In this document: positions 17,254 to 26,636 of the stretch, piece after piece
How positions within the stretch are numbered: the first letter of the stretch is position 1
Layout of the letters: every line of letters begins with the position of its first letter
Assembly: GCA_002720095.2 (NCBI GenBank)
Contig: PBGP02000008.1
Location: 1 to 37,191, forward strand
Origin: Methanobacteriota archaeon
GTDB taxonomy: Archaea > Thermoplasmatota > Poseidoniia > Poseidoniales > Poseidoniaceae
Direction: 5' to 3'
DNA: 37,191 bases
Notes under the pieces: generated by a model
Databases searched by the model: none
What the model was told of the DNA's origin: nothing
Seen by the model: only the letters and a program-made list of their open reading frames with translations
Translations under genes and position numbers: made by a program

Positions 17254-17259
17254 TTTTTT
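17254..17259 (+). terminator. T-run behind tRNA-Ser
   Basis: Six T lie about 40 bases after the tRNA-Ser gene and before the promoter of the large surface protein. The position is sensible for an archaeal oligo-T terminator, but AT-rich DNA makes chance runs common. Confidence 0.3.
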
Positions 17260-17323
17260 ATGAACTCTTAAGCGTGTGTTTCAAATGTATTATGCCCACC
17301 CATGGGAGGTGTAGGGTATCCAA

Positions 17324-20300
17324 ATGACGTATGACCTCAGAAAAAACTATGGCAACAATAAAAAAATCGTTGGTTTAATATTAGTGTTTATGTTTTGTAT
17401 TCCAACAGTAAATGCAGCAATTACGAACTGGACTGGTCCAAATCAGATTAATTCATCTGGAGACGAAAAAATTGTGAATGGATTTTTAGTTCCTGGAAAT
17501 GCTACAATCCGAGATGGTTGGGTTGATGTTGGTGTGGATGGGATGGTTGATGCAGATTATGGATTGTATCTAAGTTCCGTGGGAACAGATTTTTCCAATG
17601 GCACATACGACGGTACCACTCTAAGTCATTTCGGGGATCTATTGTCATTATTACCAGACCCCACCGTAAATCAAATGACAGATTTTGAAACAGGGTTGAT
17701 TTACTCAAGACCAGGAACTTTACAATCTGTAGGTACAGATCCAGGTTTGTGGGATATTACCGATTTAGTGTTTCCAACTCTTACACCGACTAATGGCGTT
17801 TACAATCTTTCTTTCGGAGAAATTCCTGCCAGTACTACCAACGGTAGCTACCTATTAGGAACTAATCCAAATTCATATATCAGAGGAGAAATTTATCAAT
17901 CACTCGAATTACCTGCATTTTTGACGCCTTCCAACCCCAATGATTTTACTTTAACGTTCGATCATTGGTATCATTTTGACACTAGTTCTGACGTTAATGG
18001 AGATGGAGACGGAGCATGGCTAGAATACAGAGTTGACTCAGGTCCTTGGAATTACATCGAGCCAGAAGGTGGATACACTAATACTCTAAATCCAGAACTA
18101 AATGAACTCGAGTTCACATTAAATGGAGATTATGACGGAGAAAATAGCACTATAAATGTCTACGGAACAATTCCTACCAATATCCCAGTAATTGGGCAAG
18201 TAATCACAGAAGAGGGATTAGTAGCTAACTACACCGGATTCTCTGGTACAACTCTAAATAGCATAGATCAAGGTAACGAAACTCCATTCAATTCAAGTGC
18301 ACTGAATAATACAAATATTACATTGAGTATCATTCCAGAATCTCTCCCTATTAATGGTGGTGTGCACGGGTTCCCAGTATGGGCTGGTCGTAATGCATCA
18401 GGGTGGGTGACATCTGAATTTAATTTGTCTAATGTTTCAGATATTGTTAATTCGAACACTTTACAATTTAGGTGGAATTTTAGAACCTCTAATGACTCTT
18501 TAGAGCGTCCAGGTTGGTACTTAGATAACGTTTCAATTACTAATTCAGGTGTTTTAAATTATGATGCTTGGTTATTTGGATGTTCACCAGCGGATGGCTG
18601 TAATAATCCAAACGGTCATTACGCCAATAGAGCAGGTGGATCATTGGTTTTCCCTGTGGACTTAAGTTCAGCAACAATGGATCCTTCAATATATTTTGAA
18701 GCACATTGGGCATTACAGGGAGGTAATAACGGAGATAATATGTATGTGGAGGTAAGTAAGGATAACATTTCTTGGGAAGAGGTCATCGCTGTAGGTTTAT
18801 CTGCTAATCCAGTCCCTGGTAGTTCTTCTTCAGGGGTACCAGGAGATTCTCAAGGTTTTGAACTTTTACAGTACAGATATCCACCAGGTTATGTTGGAGA
18901 TTCATCTACATGGTTCAGAATCAGGGTTTCCACAGATAACTCTCTGGGATGTTCATTCCCGCAGTACTCCAATCACTGCGGAGTTTTCGTCAATAACCTG
19001 AGTATTGAGGATCAGAATGCCAACATCTATTTTTCTGATGATTTTAATAACGGCGATAACGGTTGGCACCAAGAAGCACCATACGGTGGCTTTAATCCAA
19101 GTGGGAATTTAGGCATAGATGAGTGGAGTCATGTAATAAATTCCATTGGAAAATATTCCTTCTTCGATAGTTTTGAAAACCCAGTACCAGAATCTGCTAT
19201 TGGATTTGAAGTTGAATTAGAGATAACACAAGGTTCAGAATGGGAGTTCGGTCAGATCCCTACAAGTTACCCAGGGTATGGTCCTGTCTCATTTACATCT
19301 GGCGATTATGGATATGGTATTTCACTTAATGGACAAGCATCAGGATCGACTTTTGCTAGACTTACAACACCGATGTATTCTGTTGTAGAAAATGCTTCGA
19401 GTTTCCTATCTTTCAACAGTTGGGTTTGTGGGGAACCTAACTATGATGGTGGTGCTGTATTTATATCTGTTAATGGCAGTAATTTCACTCATTTCCATCC
19501 CACAGAAATTGGTGGATTCAACAACACTTGGTATGATGGGCAAATAACAAGTCCTACTGCAGATGGATGGTATCCGGGAATTAATGCATTTGTAGGCCAA
19601 GGATATGGTCAAACGAGTGGCGGTGGAGCTTGTAATAATCACCCTGGTTGGGAAAAAATGAGAGGGTCTTTGGATGAATATCAAGGTTCGGAAGTTCAAT
19701 TTAGATTCGAATATAATTCTGATGGGTTATGGAATTATGCTGCATGGTACCTTGACGATTTAGGCATAGAAGTTGATTATTTCTTAAGGGAAGGTAAATG
19801 GAAAAGTAATTTGATAACTCTAGATGATCTCGGAGCGGGATTTTTAGATGCAACTATGAATTTGCCAAATGAGACTTGGATTGGTGCTTCTTTACTTGAT
19901 TCTGCGGGGGTTGTTATTCCTGGTTTTCAAAATTTATCTTTCCCTTTTTCTATCGCAGGATTAGATTTGGATTTGTACGGAGATATACATGTTGAACTGA
20001 ATTTTGGAACTAATGATCCTAATGTGTCACCGACTTTAAGCGAACTTTTTTTCGGTGGAATACGTTCATTTGATTCGAATTATTATGTAAATAATGGGTG
20101 GGACGTACCAGATATTGGAATTGAAGTAGATGAATTAGGAAATATGACCGTCTCAGATGGGCAAACACATATCCTTTCAAGTGAATTTTTATATTCCTCA
20201 AGACCAATGAAGAAATTCGCATTAACTGGAGTTGGAGATGCAGTGGTAACATTGAAGGACATTAACGGAAATGTTCTGGTAAATTCCAGCCCGAACTTAA

Positions 20301-23300
20301 ATCAAATTATTTCCCTCGACGAACCTCAACCAGGTTTTTCAGTGGAAATTGAATTAAATCCAAACGATTATTTATACTATTTTTATCTTATAGGGTATTA
20401 TGTCAACCCTGCCTTAAACCCTGTAGTTGATGTACTAAATGATGGTGTGGTTGATTGGGAATTCCAATCAGAAACAAATGTAGGTCATTTTGGATGGCAA
20501 AATAGATTCTATGGATATACAGAAAGTGGAGTTAATACGATATCTGATTCTAAGGATCGTGGTATGGAATTTGTTTTTGAGGAAAATGAGATTAATTCAG
20601 TCCAGTCAATTATTCCAGCTAATGCTAGCATTGAATCTGCACTAATGTCAATGATTGTAAATAATATTGAATATAACTTATCTAACCAAAATGGTTTGAG
20701 TCATCAGTCTCAACACAACTTCTCAGCTAATTTTTCTGTGACCTGCTTAGGACAGTCAACCATTGTAAACATTCAAAATATTGGACAGCAATCAGTTATA
20801 CAATTGCCAATAACAGGTAAATTAACTAACTTAAACCAAATAATAGAGGATAATCGATTATTTAATATTCTGGACGTTGAATTAGAATTATTAGACTCTA
20901 GCATAAATTCTAATATTTCAATAGGTATAGGTCCTATGTCCATTGGTTATGATTTAGTAGAGAATATCACAAATTTAGAATCGGTTTATGACCCTTACCA
21001 TCAATCTAGTAACGATAATGGAACTGCCACATTTGTCAGGTATAATTTATCATATGTTTCCGACCGCGGTGGAATTAGTTTAAACGGCTCAGTGGTTCAT
21101 AATTTGTTAATAACTAATGAACCTTTTACCCCACCTTCGACATTTTATCCTGATGGTAATGTCCAGACAGTTACTACTACACATTTTCATTCTGATAATA
21201 ATAACCTAATTGATTCTGTTAGACTTACAGCAACTTCATCGAATGGAGATTACATCGGAGTCAAAGTAACAGATATAAACGGTCAAAAGGTATTCACTCA
21301 AGACATTGGTTCACAATTCCTTTCATTAATTCCAGCAGAATCATCGGTAGAACTAGTTGATGATTTATGGGTAGTAAACTGGAGTTTTACTACACAATGG
21401 GATTGGGATGATCAGGATGAAATAATCTGGAACTCGCTAGCTTTAGATGAGTCAGGTTTTGGAATTGCTCCTTATTCAGCAAAATCAGGTGGTGCGGGAT
21501 ATAAGGCGGTTGAGAATGATCTCACGATTACAGATTTCAGCATTATTGACCAATTTGGAAGACAAGTTTTAGAAGATTCATGGGTCAAAGAAGATTCAAT
21601 ATTAACTGTAAGTGGAAATGTAACCTTTGAAGACTCTTTAGGCAAGTCACCATCTTCAGATGCATTCCACGTAATAACAGAAATTAACGGTGTGGAGTTT
21701 AATATGACCTCTTCAGATTCTGGCTTTTGGTCAGGAGAAGTCACAGCTCCCAATAGGTCTGCTGGAAGCATTGGTACGTCTGTAAGATACCCGATATCTG
21801 CTGAAATTATCAGGGTAGGTCCAGGGGAAGGTATTTCTGGAGCTAATGACGAGACAAGAGTTAAACCTACAGTCGAATTTAGATTAGATGATGAATCACC
21901 AGTAGCTGAACGTTTACAAATATACACCTCAGGACAATATGTTGACGCAGATGGATACACCTGGGACCAGTCTAAAGAAATCAGCTTACTCTTTACTGTT
22001 TCAGATAATCAATCTCTGGGTTCAGAAGTTGTCATGTATTATTGGATTCAAGATTTACACGACTTGTATGATCCATCAATAAACGGTAAAAATGGAGTTC
22101 CAGATTCTGTAGAATATGCCACTACAACTGTCTCATTATTCAATTCAGGCGTAGCAGGTGAAGAAACATTGAGTTTCTTACCTATTAATTTAGAAGTTAA
22201 TTCAGAGAATAATAAGTTCAGTGTATACTTTGAATTTACAGACTTTGCAGGTAACCAGATAGCTAATGGGGGTGGGCCAGGATTTGAGTCAGATTATGCT
22301 ACAATATACACCGCAATTAATCAACCAACAGAAATCATATCAGATTATATCTACATGAACACAGAAATGGAATACTTAATGGTAGGACAAAACCATAGTT
22401 TTTCAATGAGGATTGATGAGCCAAATGGAATAGGTACACTAGAATATGTTACAGTTTATCTTCTTGGTGAGACAGAGGAATCACTCGGGGTAATGAGCTA
22501 TTTCCCAGTTTCAAATGAATTTAGCACTCCTCTGGACAGCCATCTAACTATTAATTCAGTTGAAGTCAAACCGGTAGATGATTCTCAATTTGATTTAACA
22601 TTTTATTTCACTCTAAACTGGGATTTCCCAGAGATTGCTAAGGGTGGCTGGAATCTTCCATCCATTGTTTTAGAAGATACAGATCCTGTTACAAATCCTG
22701 GGACATATGATTTAGTGTTGACTAACATAGGTACTAATCGTTGGAGTTTAGATAACGAATTATTTGTAGAGATAAAAAATATAACTGATAAGACTCCCCC
22801 AAGTACTGCAGGTTCACCAGAGCTACTGTATGCAGCAGAAGGTGACGAAATTTCAGTAAAAGGTGTTGTTAAGTTTGCTAATGCTGACGAACCAATACAA
22901 GTTGTTCCAGATGATTTGCTTGTTAATTTAGATTTAAATTACGGTATTGAAGAAGTACATAGTGAGATGGTTGTTCCTGAAGGAGGGGAATTTGAAATTT
23001 CAATCATTTTACCTGGTCGTTCAATTAGCGATCCTAGATTACCGATTCAAATGAGCATAGAAGGTATCCCTAATTTGGGTTCAGACGTTACTAGTCAAAG
23101 ATGGAATGAAGTACTCTTCCAACCAATGATTGTGGTGGACAGCAAAGCACCAATAATTTCATTTGGAGCTGTAACTTTTAATAATTTGAACTCGAATGAT
23201 TTATCTTCTGTTTTAGTAACTGTGATTGTGAATGATGAAGGCGGGATTGCTGATGGACCAATAGAAGTCTATTGGGCTTTTACAGACGGTTTTGGAGGTT

Positions 23301-24190
23301 CAGAAATTATTGGGAGTAGAGACAGTGCTTTTGTCAAACAGGCATCAGGTAGTTTAGATTCAGGAACAACCTCATGGACATATCAGGAGACTATTGACAT
23401 GAGACCTAATTCTGGAATTAGATTGAGTCTGGGCGATGGACTAAAAGTTTGGGTAGTAACGAAGGATTTAGCGGGTAATATTCCATTAGGAACGGGTACA
23501 GAATCTCAGCCGAGGTATGTAGAACTTGATGTTGAATCTTTTGTAATAGAAATTTCAGAAATAAATGTATTACCTGATGACCCGTATGTTGGTGAAACCT
23601 TAACAATTAGTTATTTGGCTAAGAATATAGGAACTGCGGAGGGAGAAGGTAATATATCTTTACAATTTAAGAATGATTTTGGTAATTGGACCACAGTCTC
23701 TTCTACAATTGTAGCTCTTTCAAATGGGCAATCCTTTCAGCCTGATCCATTCTTATATGAAATTGGAAGTAATGGAAATCTAGAATTAAGAATAATTGTA
23801 GATGGATTCGAAAGTGAGGCAGTTCCAATACTCGGTTCAGGTGGTTCAGTCATTAATGTTGAATCTGGTGAAAGAGATGAAGATAGTAATTTGATACTTT
23901 TATTAGGAGGAGGTGGAGCTGTCTTACTTGGAGTTATTGGGTTAATTATTGTATTAATTCTCAGAAACAAAGAAGATGAATTTTCTATTGAGGAGGACAT
24001 TATTGAAAAGCAAGCACCTGAAGTTCCTACTAGCAATGCAAGACAAGATAATAACACAAATCAACAGCTTTCTCATCCTGACTTGAATGAAGCAATGGAA
24101 GCTTTTCCTTCATGGGGTGAAGAGGTATTACTACAATATCTCGAAGCTGGTTGGTCAGTCCAACAGATGAAAGATGAATTTTACGAATAA
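17324..24190 (+). CDS. Giant surface protein with MAM/jelly-roll-like and Ig-like modules
   Basis: 2288 residues. A signal peptide covers about 1-32 (hydrophobic run ending VNA-AI). Three related jelly-roll/MAM-like modules are seen near 209-405, 445-563 and 678-817. They share aromatic beta-strands and endings such as PGWYLDNVSITN, FVNNLSIED and AAWYLDDLGIE. Long Ig-like beta-sandwich stretches follow, some with LAGN or FAGN turns. A CARDB-like domain lies at about 2078-2180. One membrane helix (about 2188-2213) precedes a 75-residue cytoplasmic tail that ends with WGEEVLLQYLEAGWSVQQMK and DEFYE, a compact helical motif. No catalytic motif is evident; a structural or binding role is inferred. 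GGGAGGTGTAGGG upstream offers ribosome sites. Confidence 0.88.
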   Translation: MTYDLRKNYGNNKKIVGLILVFMFCIPTVNAAITNWTGPNQINSSGDEKIVNGFLVPGNATIRDGWVDVGVDGMVDADYGLYLSSVGTDFSNGTYDGTTLSHFGDLLSLLPDPTVNQMTDFETGLIYSRPGTLQSVGTDPGLWDITDLVFPTLTPTNGVYNLSFGEIPASTTNGSYLLGTNPNSYIRGEIYQSLELPAFLTPSNPNDFTLTFDHWYHFDTSSDVNGDGDGAWLEYRVDSGPWNYIEPEGGYTNTLNPELNELEFTLNGDYDGENSTINVYGTIPTNIPVIGQVITEEGLVANYTGFSGTTLNSIDQGNETPFNSSALNNTNITLSIIPESLPINGGVHGFPVWAGRNASGWVTSEFNLSNVSDIVNSNTLQFRWNFRTSNDSLERPGWYLDNVSITNSGVLNYDAWLFGCSPADGCNNPNGHYANRAGGSLVFPVDLSSATMDPSIYFEAHWALQGGNNGDNMYVEVSKDNISWEEVIAVGLSANPVPGSSSSGVPGDSQGFELLQYRYPPGYVGDSSTWFRIRVSTDNSLGCSFPQYSNHCGVFVNNLSIEDQNANIYFSDDFNNGDNGWHQEAPYGGFNPSGNLGIDEWSHVINSIGKYSFFDSFENPVPESAIGFEVELEITQGSEWEFGQIPTSYPGYGPVSFTSGDYGYGISLNGQASGSTFARLTTPMYSVVENASSFLSFNSWVCGEPNYDGGAVFISVNGSNFTHFHPTEIGGFNNTWYDGQITSPTADGWYPGINAFVGQGYGQTSGGGACNNHPGWEKMRGSLDEYQGSEVQFRFEYNSDGLWNYAAWYLDDLGIEVDYFLREGKWKSNLITLDDLGAGFLDATMNLPNETWIGASLLDSAGVVIPGFQNLSFPFSIAGLDLDLYGDIHVELNFGTNDPNVSPTLSELFFGGIRSFDSNYYVNNGWDVPDIGIEVDELGNMTVSDGQTHILSSEFLYSSRPMKKFALTGVGDAVVTLKDINGNVLVNSSPNLNQIISLDEPQPGFSVEIELNPNDYLYYFYLIGYYVNPALNPVVDVLNDGVVDWEFQSETNVGHFGWQNRFYGYTESGVNTISDSKDRGMEFVFEENEINSVQSIIPANASIESALMSMIVNNIEYNLSNQNGLSHQSQHNFSANFSVTCLGQSTIVNIQNIGQQSVIQLPITGKLTNLNQIIEDNRLFNILDVELELLDSSINSNISIGIGPMSIGYDLVENITNLESVYDPYHQSSNDNGTATFVRYNLSYVSDRGGISLNGSVVHNLLITNEPFTPPSTFYPDGNVQTVTTTHFHSDNNNLIDSVRLTATSSNGDYIGVKVTDINGQKVFTQDIGSQFLSLIPAESSVELVDDLWVVNWSFTTQWDWDDQDEIIWNSLALDESGFGIAPYSAKSGGAGYKAVENDLTITDFSIIDQFGRQVLEDSWVKEDSILTVSGNVTFEDSLGKSPSSDAFHVITEINGVEFNMTSSDSGFWSGEVTAPNRSAGSIGTSVRYPISAEIIRVGPGEGISGANDETRVKPTVEFRLDDESPVAERLQIYTSGQYVDADGYTWDQSKEISLLFTVSDNQSLGSEVVMYYWIQDLHDLYDPSINGKNGVPDSVEYATTTVSLFNSGVAGEETLSFLPINLEVNSENNKFSVYFEFTDFAGNQIANGGGPGFESDYATIYTAINQPTEIISDYIYMNTEMEYLMVGQNHSFSMRIDEPNGIGTLEYVTVYLLGETEESLGVMSYFPVSNEFSTPLDSHLTINSVEVKPVDDSQFDLTFYFTLNWDFPEIAKGGWNLPSIVLEDTDPVTNPGTYDLVLTNIGTNRWSLDNELFVEIKNITDKTPPSTAGSPELLYAAEGDEISVKGVVKFANADEPIQVVPDDLLVNLDLNYGIEEVHSEMVVPEGGEFEISIILPGRSISDPRLPIQMSIEGIPNLGSDVTSQRWNEVLFQPMIVVDSKAPIISFGAVTFNNLNSNDLSSVLVTVIVNDEGGIADGPIEVYWAFTDGFGGSEIIGSRDSAFVKQASGSLDSGTTSWTYQETIDMRPNSGIRLSLGDGLKVWVVTKDLAGNIPLGTGTESQPRYVELDVESFVIEISEINVLPDDPYVGETLTISYLAKNIGTAEGEGNISLQFKNDFGNWTTVSSTIVALSNGQSFQPDPFLYEIGSNGNLELRIIVDGFESEAVPILGSGGSVINVESGERDEDSNLILLLGGGGAVLLGVIGLIIVLILRNKEDEFSIEEDIIEKQAPEVPTSNARQDNNTNQQLSHPDLNEAMEAFPSWGEEVLLQYLEAGWSVQQMKDEFYE

Positions 24191-24192
24191 AT

Positions 24193-24378
24193 CTACATGC
24201 TGAAACCACGTTTAGCCTGACCCGGAGGTGTTGGAGCTGAACCCGAATGAATACCATCAGCTTCTTCAGTTATTACAGTTAGCAATGTGTTAACTAACGT
24301 TTTTAGTTGTTTTAATTCATCTTCAAGTTCTTTCACTTTAGCAATTGTTTTGTTAGAGTTATCAATTTTATTTTCCAT
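24193..24378 (-). CDS. Small coiled-coil protein
   Basis: 61 residues. The central part (KVKELEDELKQLKTLVNTLL) is a heptad-patterned helix. The tail is Gly/Ser/Pro-rich (GSAPTPPGQAKRGFSM). The ATG at 24378 has GGTGG seven bases upstream; the ATG two codons earlier would leave almost no spacing. Function is unknown. It ends two bases from the stop of the convergent surface protein and lies just downstream of rtcB on the same strand, with a gap of about 110 bases. Confidence 0.7.
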   Translation of the reverse strand: MENKIDNSNKTIAKVKELEDELKQLKTLVNTLLTVITEEADGIHSGSAPTPPGQAKRGFSM

Positions 24379-24492
24379 GTGCATCCCACCTTGAAATAAT
24401 CCAAGTTACACCGCATTTAGAAAATACGCTCTTGAACATTTTGGATATTTTTATGATTAATTTATGATTTATAATGTTTCTATGTTGTTCCG

Positions 24493-25959
24493 TTATCCTT
24501 TGATTACAATTAAAGGGGTAAGTCGTGATACAGGATTAGCTAGACCTGCATCTTCAGTCATCCTGATTATCTCATCAACATCCTTATACGCATCAGGTGC
24601 TTCTTCAGAAAGGACATTTTCAGTTTTAGCATGTATTAATATTCCTTTATGATTAAGTTCCTTTAGTAAATCGCTAGAATTAATATTTTTTCTTGCCTGT
24701 GTTCTCGAAAGAGACCTTCCTGCCCCATGGCATGAGGAATCGAAGGCAACATTAGCTTTTTTAGGTCCTGATAGAACCCATGAGGCGGTACCCATATCTC
24801 CAGGAACTAGAACAGGTTGTCCAAATTGTGAAAATCTTTGGTCTAATTCTTTGTGCCCTACGGGAAGAGCTCTCGTAGCTCCCTTTCTATGCACACAACA
24901 ATTACATGCCACACCTTCAATTACATGCTTTTCAAATTTAGCGATATTGTGAGATACATCATATAGTACATCTACTTCTGCATCTGAACCCAATTCTTTG
25001 TAAATTATGTCCCTAAATCGTTGAGTTAATGCGCTCCTATTGGCAAATGCAAAATTTCCTGCTGATTGCATGGCCTGTATATACTCTATTCCCGATTTAG
25101 AATGGATTGGTGCAGCTGCCAATTGACGATCTGGCAAAGTGATACCCCATTCTTTATGTATCCAATTTTTACCGTCTCTTTTGTATCCGGATTCTAATTT
25201 TTTAACATGATCAGAGCATACTTGATGTCCTAAACCTCTTGAACCAGTGTGAATCATTGCCACAATTTGATTTGGAAACAAACCATATCCTTCAGCAGTG
25301 TTCTTATCTACAATGGAATCTACTGTTTGTAACTCTAAAAAATGATTTCCTGAACCTAGTGTTCCTAGTTGGCGAATACCTCTTTCTATAGCCCTTTCTG
25401 AAATATTTGGCTCGTCAACTTCAAGAACCCCGTTACTCTCAATGGCTGATAAATCCTCAGAATGCCCCCAACCGAGTTCATAAGCAGCTTCAGCGCCACC
25501 AGTGATAATGTTAGATAATTTTGATGAATTTATTTCGTAACCTCCTTTTCCACTAGTTCCAGCTGGAATCTCTTTGGCAAGTCTCTTACCTAATGATTTT
25601 AGGTTACCGATATCATTGAGTTGTAAATTTGTAGTGACTAATCTAACCCCACAATTAATATCAAAACCAACACCACCTGGACTAATTACACCCCCATTGT
25701 CTACATCAGTTGCAGCTACTCCTCCTATTGGAAATCCATATCCAAAGTGCCAGTCTGCCATAGCCCATACATCACCCACTAGGCCTGGTAAACAAGCCAT
25801 ATTCCGTAATTGTTCAGGCCCTCTGTCATCTGAATGTAAATTCCAATGAGATTCATTGGAAATTAAATTGGCGTCAACTTTCATTAGCCCATGTTTTTTC
25901 ATTTTCATGATACTATTGGATTTCCTTTCCATATAATCTCGCCATGTGTGGTCATCCAT
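24493..25959 (-). CDS. rtcB: tRNA-splicing RNA ligase RtcB
   Basis: 488 residues, full length, with no intein. The enzyme joins 2',3'-cyclic-phosphate and 5'-hydroxyl RNA ends with GTP and manganese, as in archaeal tRNA splicing. Signatures are DWHFGYGFPIGG, GGVGFDINCGVRLV, the HTGSRGLGHQ metal-binding segment, DVSHNIAKFE, and the C-terminal CHGAGRSLSRTQA with the His that becomes guanylylated. Several Cys residues (DINCG, CNCCVH) include the metal-binding one. A TATA-like stretch (TTGAATAAAAC on the minus strand) lies about 21-26 bases before the ATG. It is divergent from the His-rich protein and alaS. Archease is not in the window. Confidence 0.97.
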   Translation of the reverse strand: MDDHTWRDYMERKSNSIMKMKKHGLMKVDANLISNESHWNLHSDDRGPEQLRNMACLPGLVGDVWAMADWHFGYGFPIGGVAATDVDNGGVISPGGVGFDINCGVRLVTTNLQLNDIGNLKSLGKRLAKEIPAGTSGKGGYEINSSKLSNIITGGAEAAYELGWGHSEDLSAIESNGVLEVDEPNISERAIERGIRQLGTLGSGNHFLELQTVDSIVDKNTAEGYGLFPNQIVAMIHTGSRGLGHQVCSDHVKKLESGYKRDGKNWIHKEWGITLPDRQLAAAPIHSKSGIEYIQAMQSAGNFAFANRSALTQRFRDIIYKELGSDAEVDVLYDVSHNIAKFEKHVIEGVACNCCVHRKGATRALPVGHKELDQRFSQFGQPVLVPGDMGTASWVLSGPKKANVAFDSSCHGAGRSLSRTQARKNINSSDLLKELNHKGILIHAKTENVLSEEAPDAYKDVDEIIRMTEDAGLANPVSRLTPLIVIKG

Positions 25960-26008
25960 ATTCGACGCTGTGATGTTTTATTCAAAGGTGTTGTGTTATG
26001 GATTCTAC

Positions 26009-26048
26009 GCTGAATAATTAAATGTGATTAGGATTCAGCCAATCACAT
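26009..26048. promoter_or_regulatory. Two interlocked inverted repeats in a divergent promoter
   Basis: Repeat one is GCTGAAT (26009-26015) with ATTCAGC (26033-26039). Repeat two is ATGTGATT (26022-26029) with AATCACAT (26041-26048). The two repeats are interlocked. The right arm of the second covers the ATG at 26047. A TATA-like AATAATTAAATG lies at 26013-26024, so the block covers TATA, transcription start and start codon of the rightward gene. A protein-binding operator is the simplest reading. Confidence 0.45.
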
Positions 26049-26628
26049 GGTAGGAGGAGATGTAGCCGCAGCTGCTGGTGGAGGTTTAATGAAATGGATG
26101 CTTGTATTATCTGGAGTGTTTTTAATTTCAATTACCGCTTATGGAATATACGGTCCTGAATCAGATAACACACCTAAGATACTTGATGTATGCGTAACAC
26201 ATTCAGACGAGATAAATCATTACCATCCATGGTTATTCATAGAAATAAATGGTCAATCGGTAAATTTAGCTGATAATATTGGTGTTACGGAAGATTGTAT
26301 GTATCCAATTCATACTCACAGTTCTGATGGTAAACTGCATATTGAAATTCCTGATTCAAATCCAATGAAAATTAGAGTATCAGACTTTTTTGAAGTATGG
26401 GGAGCAGAATTTAATGAAAATCAGATATTAGATTATTCCACAGACGAAAATCATGAAATTATCATGACGGTTTTTCCATCTAAAGAAGAGTTCAATGCAG
26501 GAATTAATGGAACAGTCAGCACAGATTTTGAAAATCACGTGTTTAGTTCTGTCGATTTAAATGGTGATGGATATGCAGATGGAGATGATACAGTCGTACT
26601 AATTGAATACAAAGAGAAAGAGAATTAG
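26047..26628 (+). CDS. Membrane-anchored His-rich extracytoplasmic protein
   Basis: 193 residues. One N-terminal helix (about 15-34) anchors a domain with HSDEINHYHPWLFIEINGQ, then CMYPIHTHSSDGKLHIEIPD and RVSDFFEVWG. This pattern of two Cys and several His also occurs in uncharacterised extracytoplasmic proteins of marine archaea and bacteria; metal binding is plausible but unproven. A calcium-loop-like DLNGDGYADGDD lies near the C-terminus. The start could be Met15 at 26089, which has GGTGGAGG four bases upstream; I keep 26047 because of the promoter position. Its stop overlaps the ribosome site of alaS, so the two are co-transcribed. Confidence 0.8.
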   Translation: MVGGDVAAAAGGGLMKWMLVLSGVFLISITAYGIYGPESDNTPKILDVCVTHSDEINHYHPWLFIEINGQSVNLADNIGVTEDCMYPIHTHSSDGKLHIEIPDSNPMKIRVSDFFEVWGAEFNENQILDYSTDENHEIIMTVFPSKEEFNAGINGTVSTDFENHVFSSVDLNGDGYADGDDTVVLIEYKEKEN

Positions 26629-26636
26629 GTGAAGAG

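Noticed and set aside
17302-17334. Ten-codon frame (ATG GGA GGT ...) overlapping the start of the 2288-residue protein
   Set aside because: Its ATG is about 15 bases from the TATA-like element and probably upstream of the transcript start; the GGAGGT serves as ribosome site.
21472-21960. Antisense open frame of 162 codons inside the large surface-protein gene
   Set aside because: It is the complement of a well-supported 2288-residue gene, with no family resemblance and no ribosome site.
26009-26048. H-type RNA pseudoknot formed by the two interlocked repeats
   Set aside because: Only one base separates the two 3' arms, too short to cross a 7-pair stem; DNA operators or alternative hairpins fit better.
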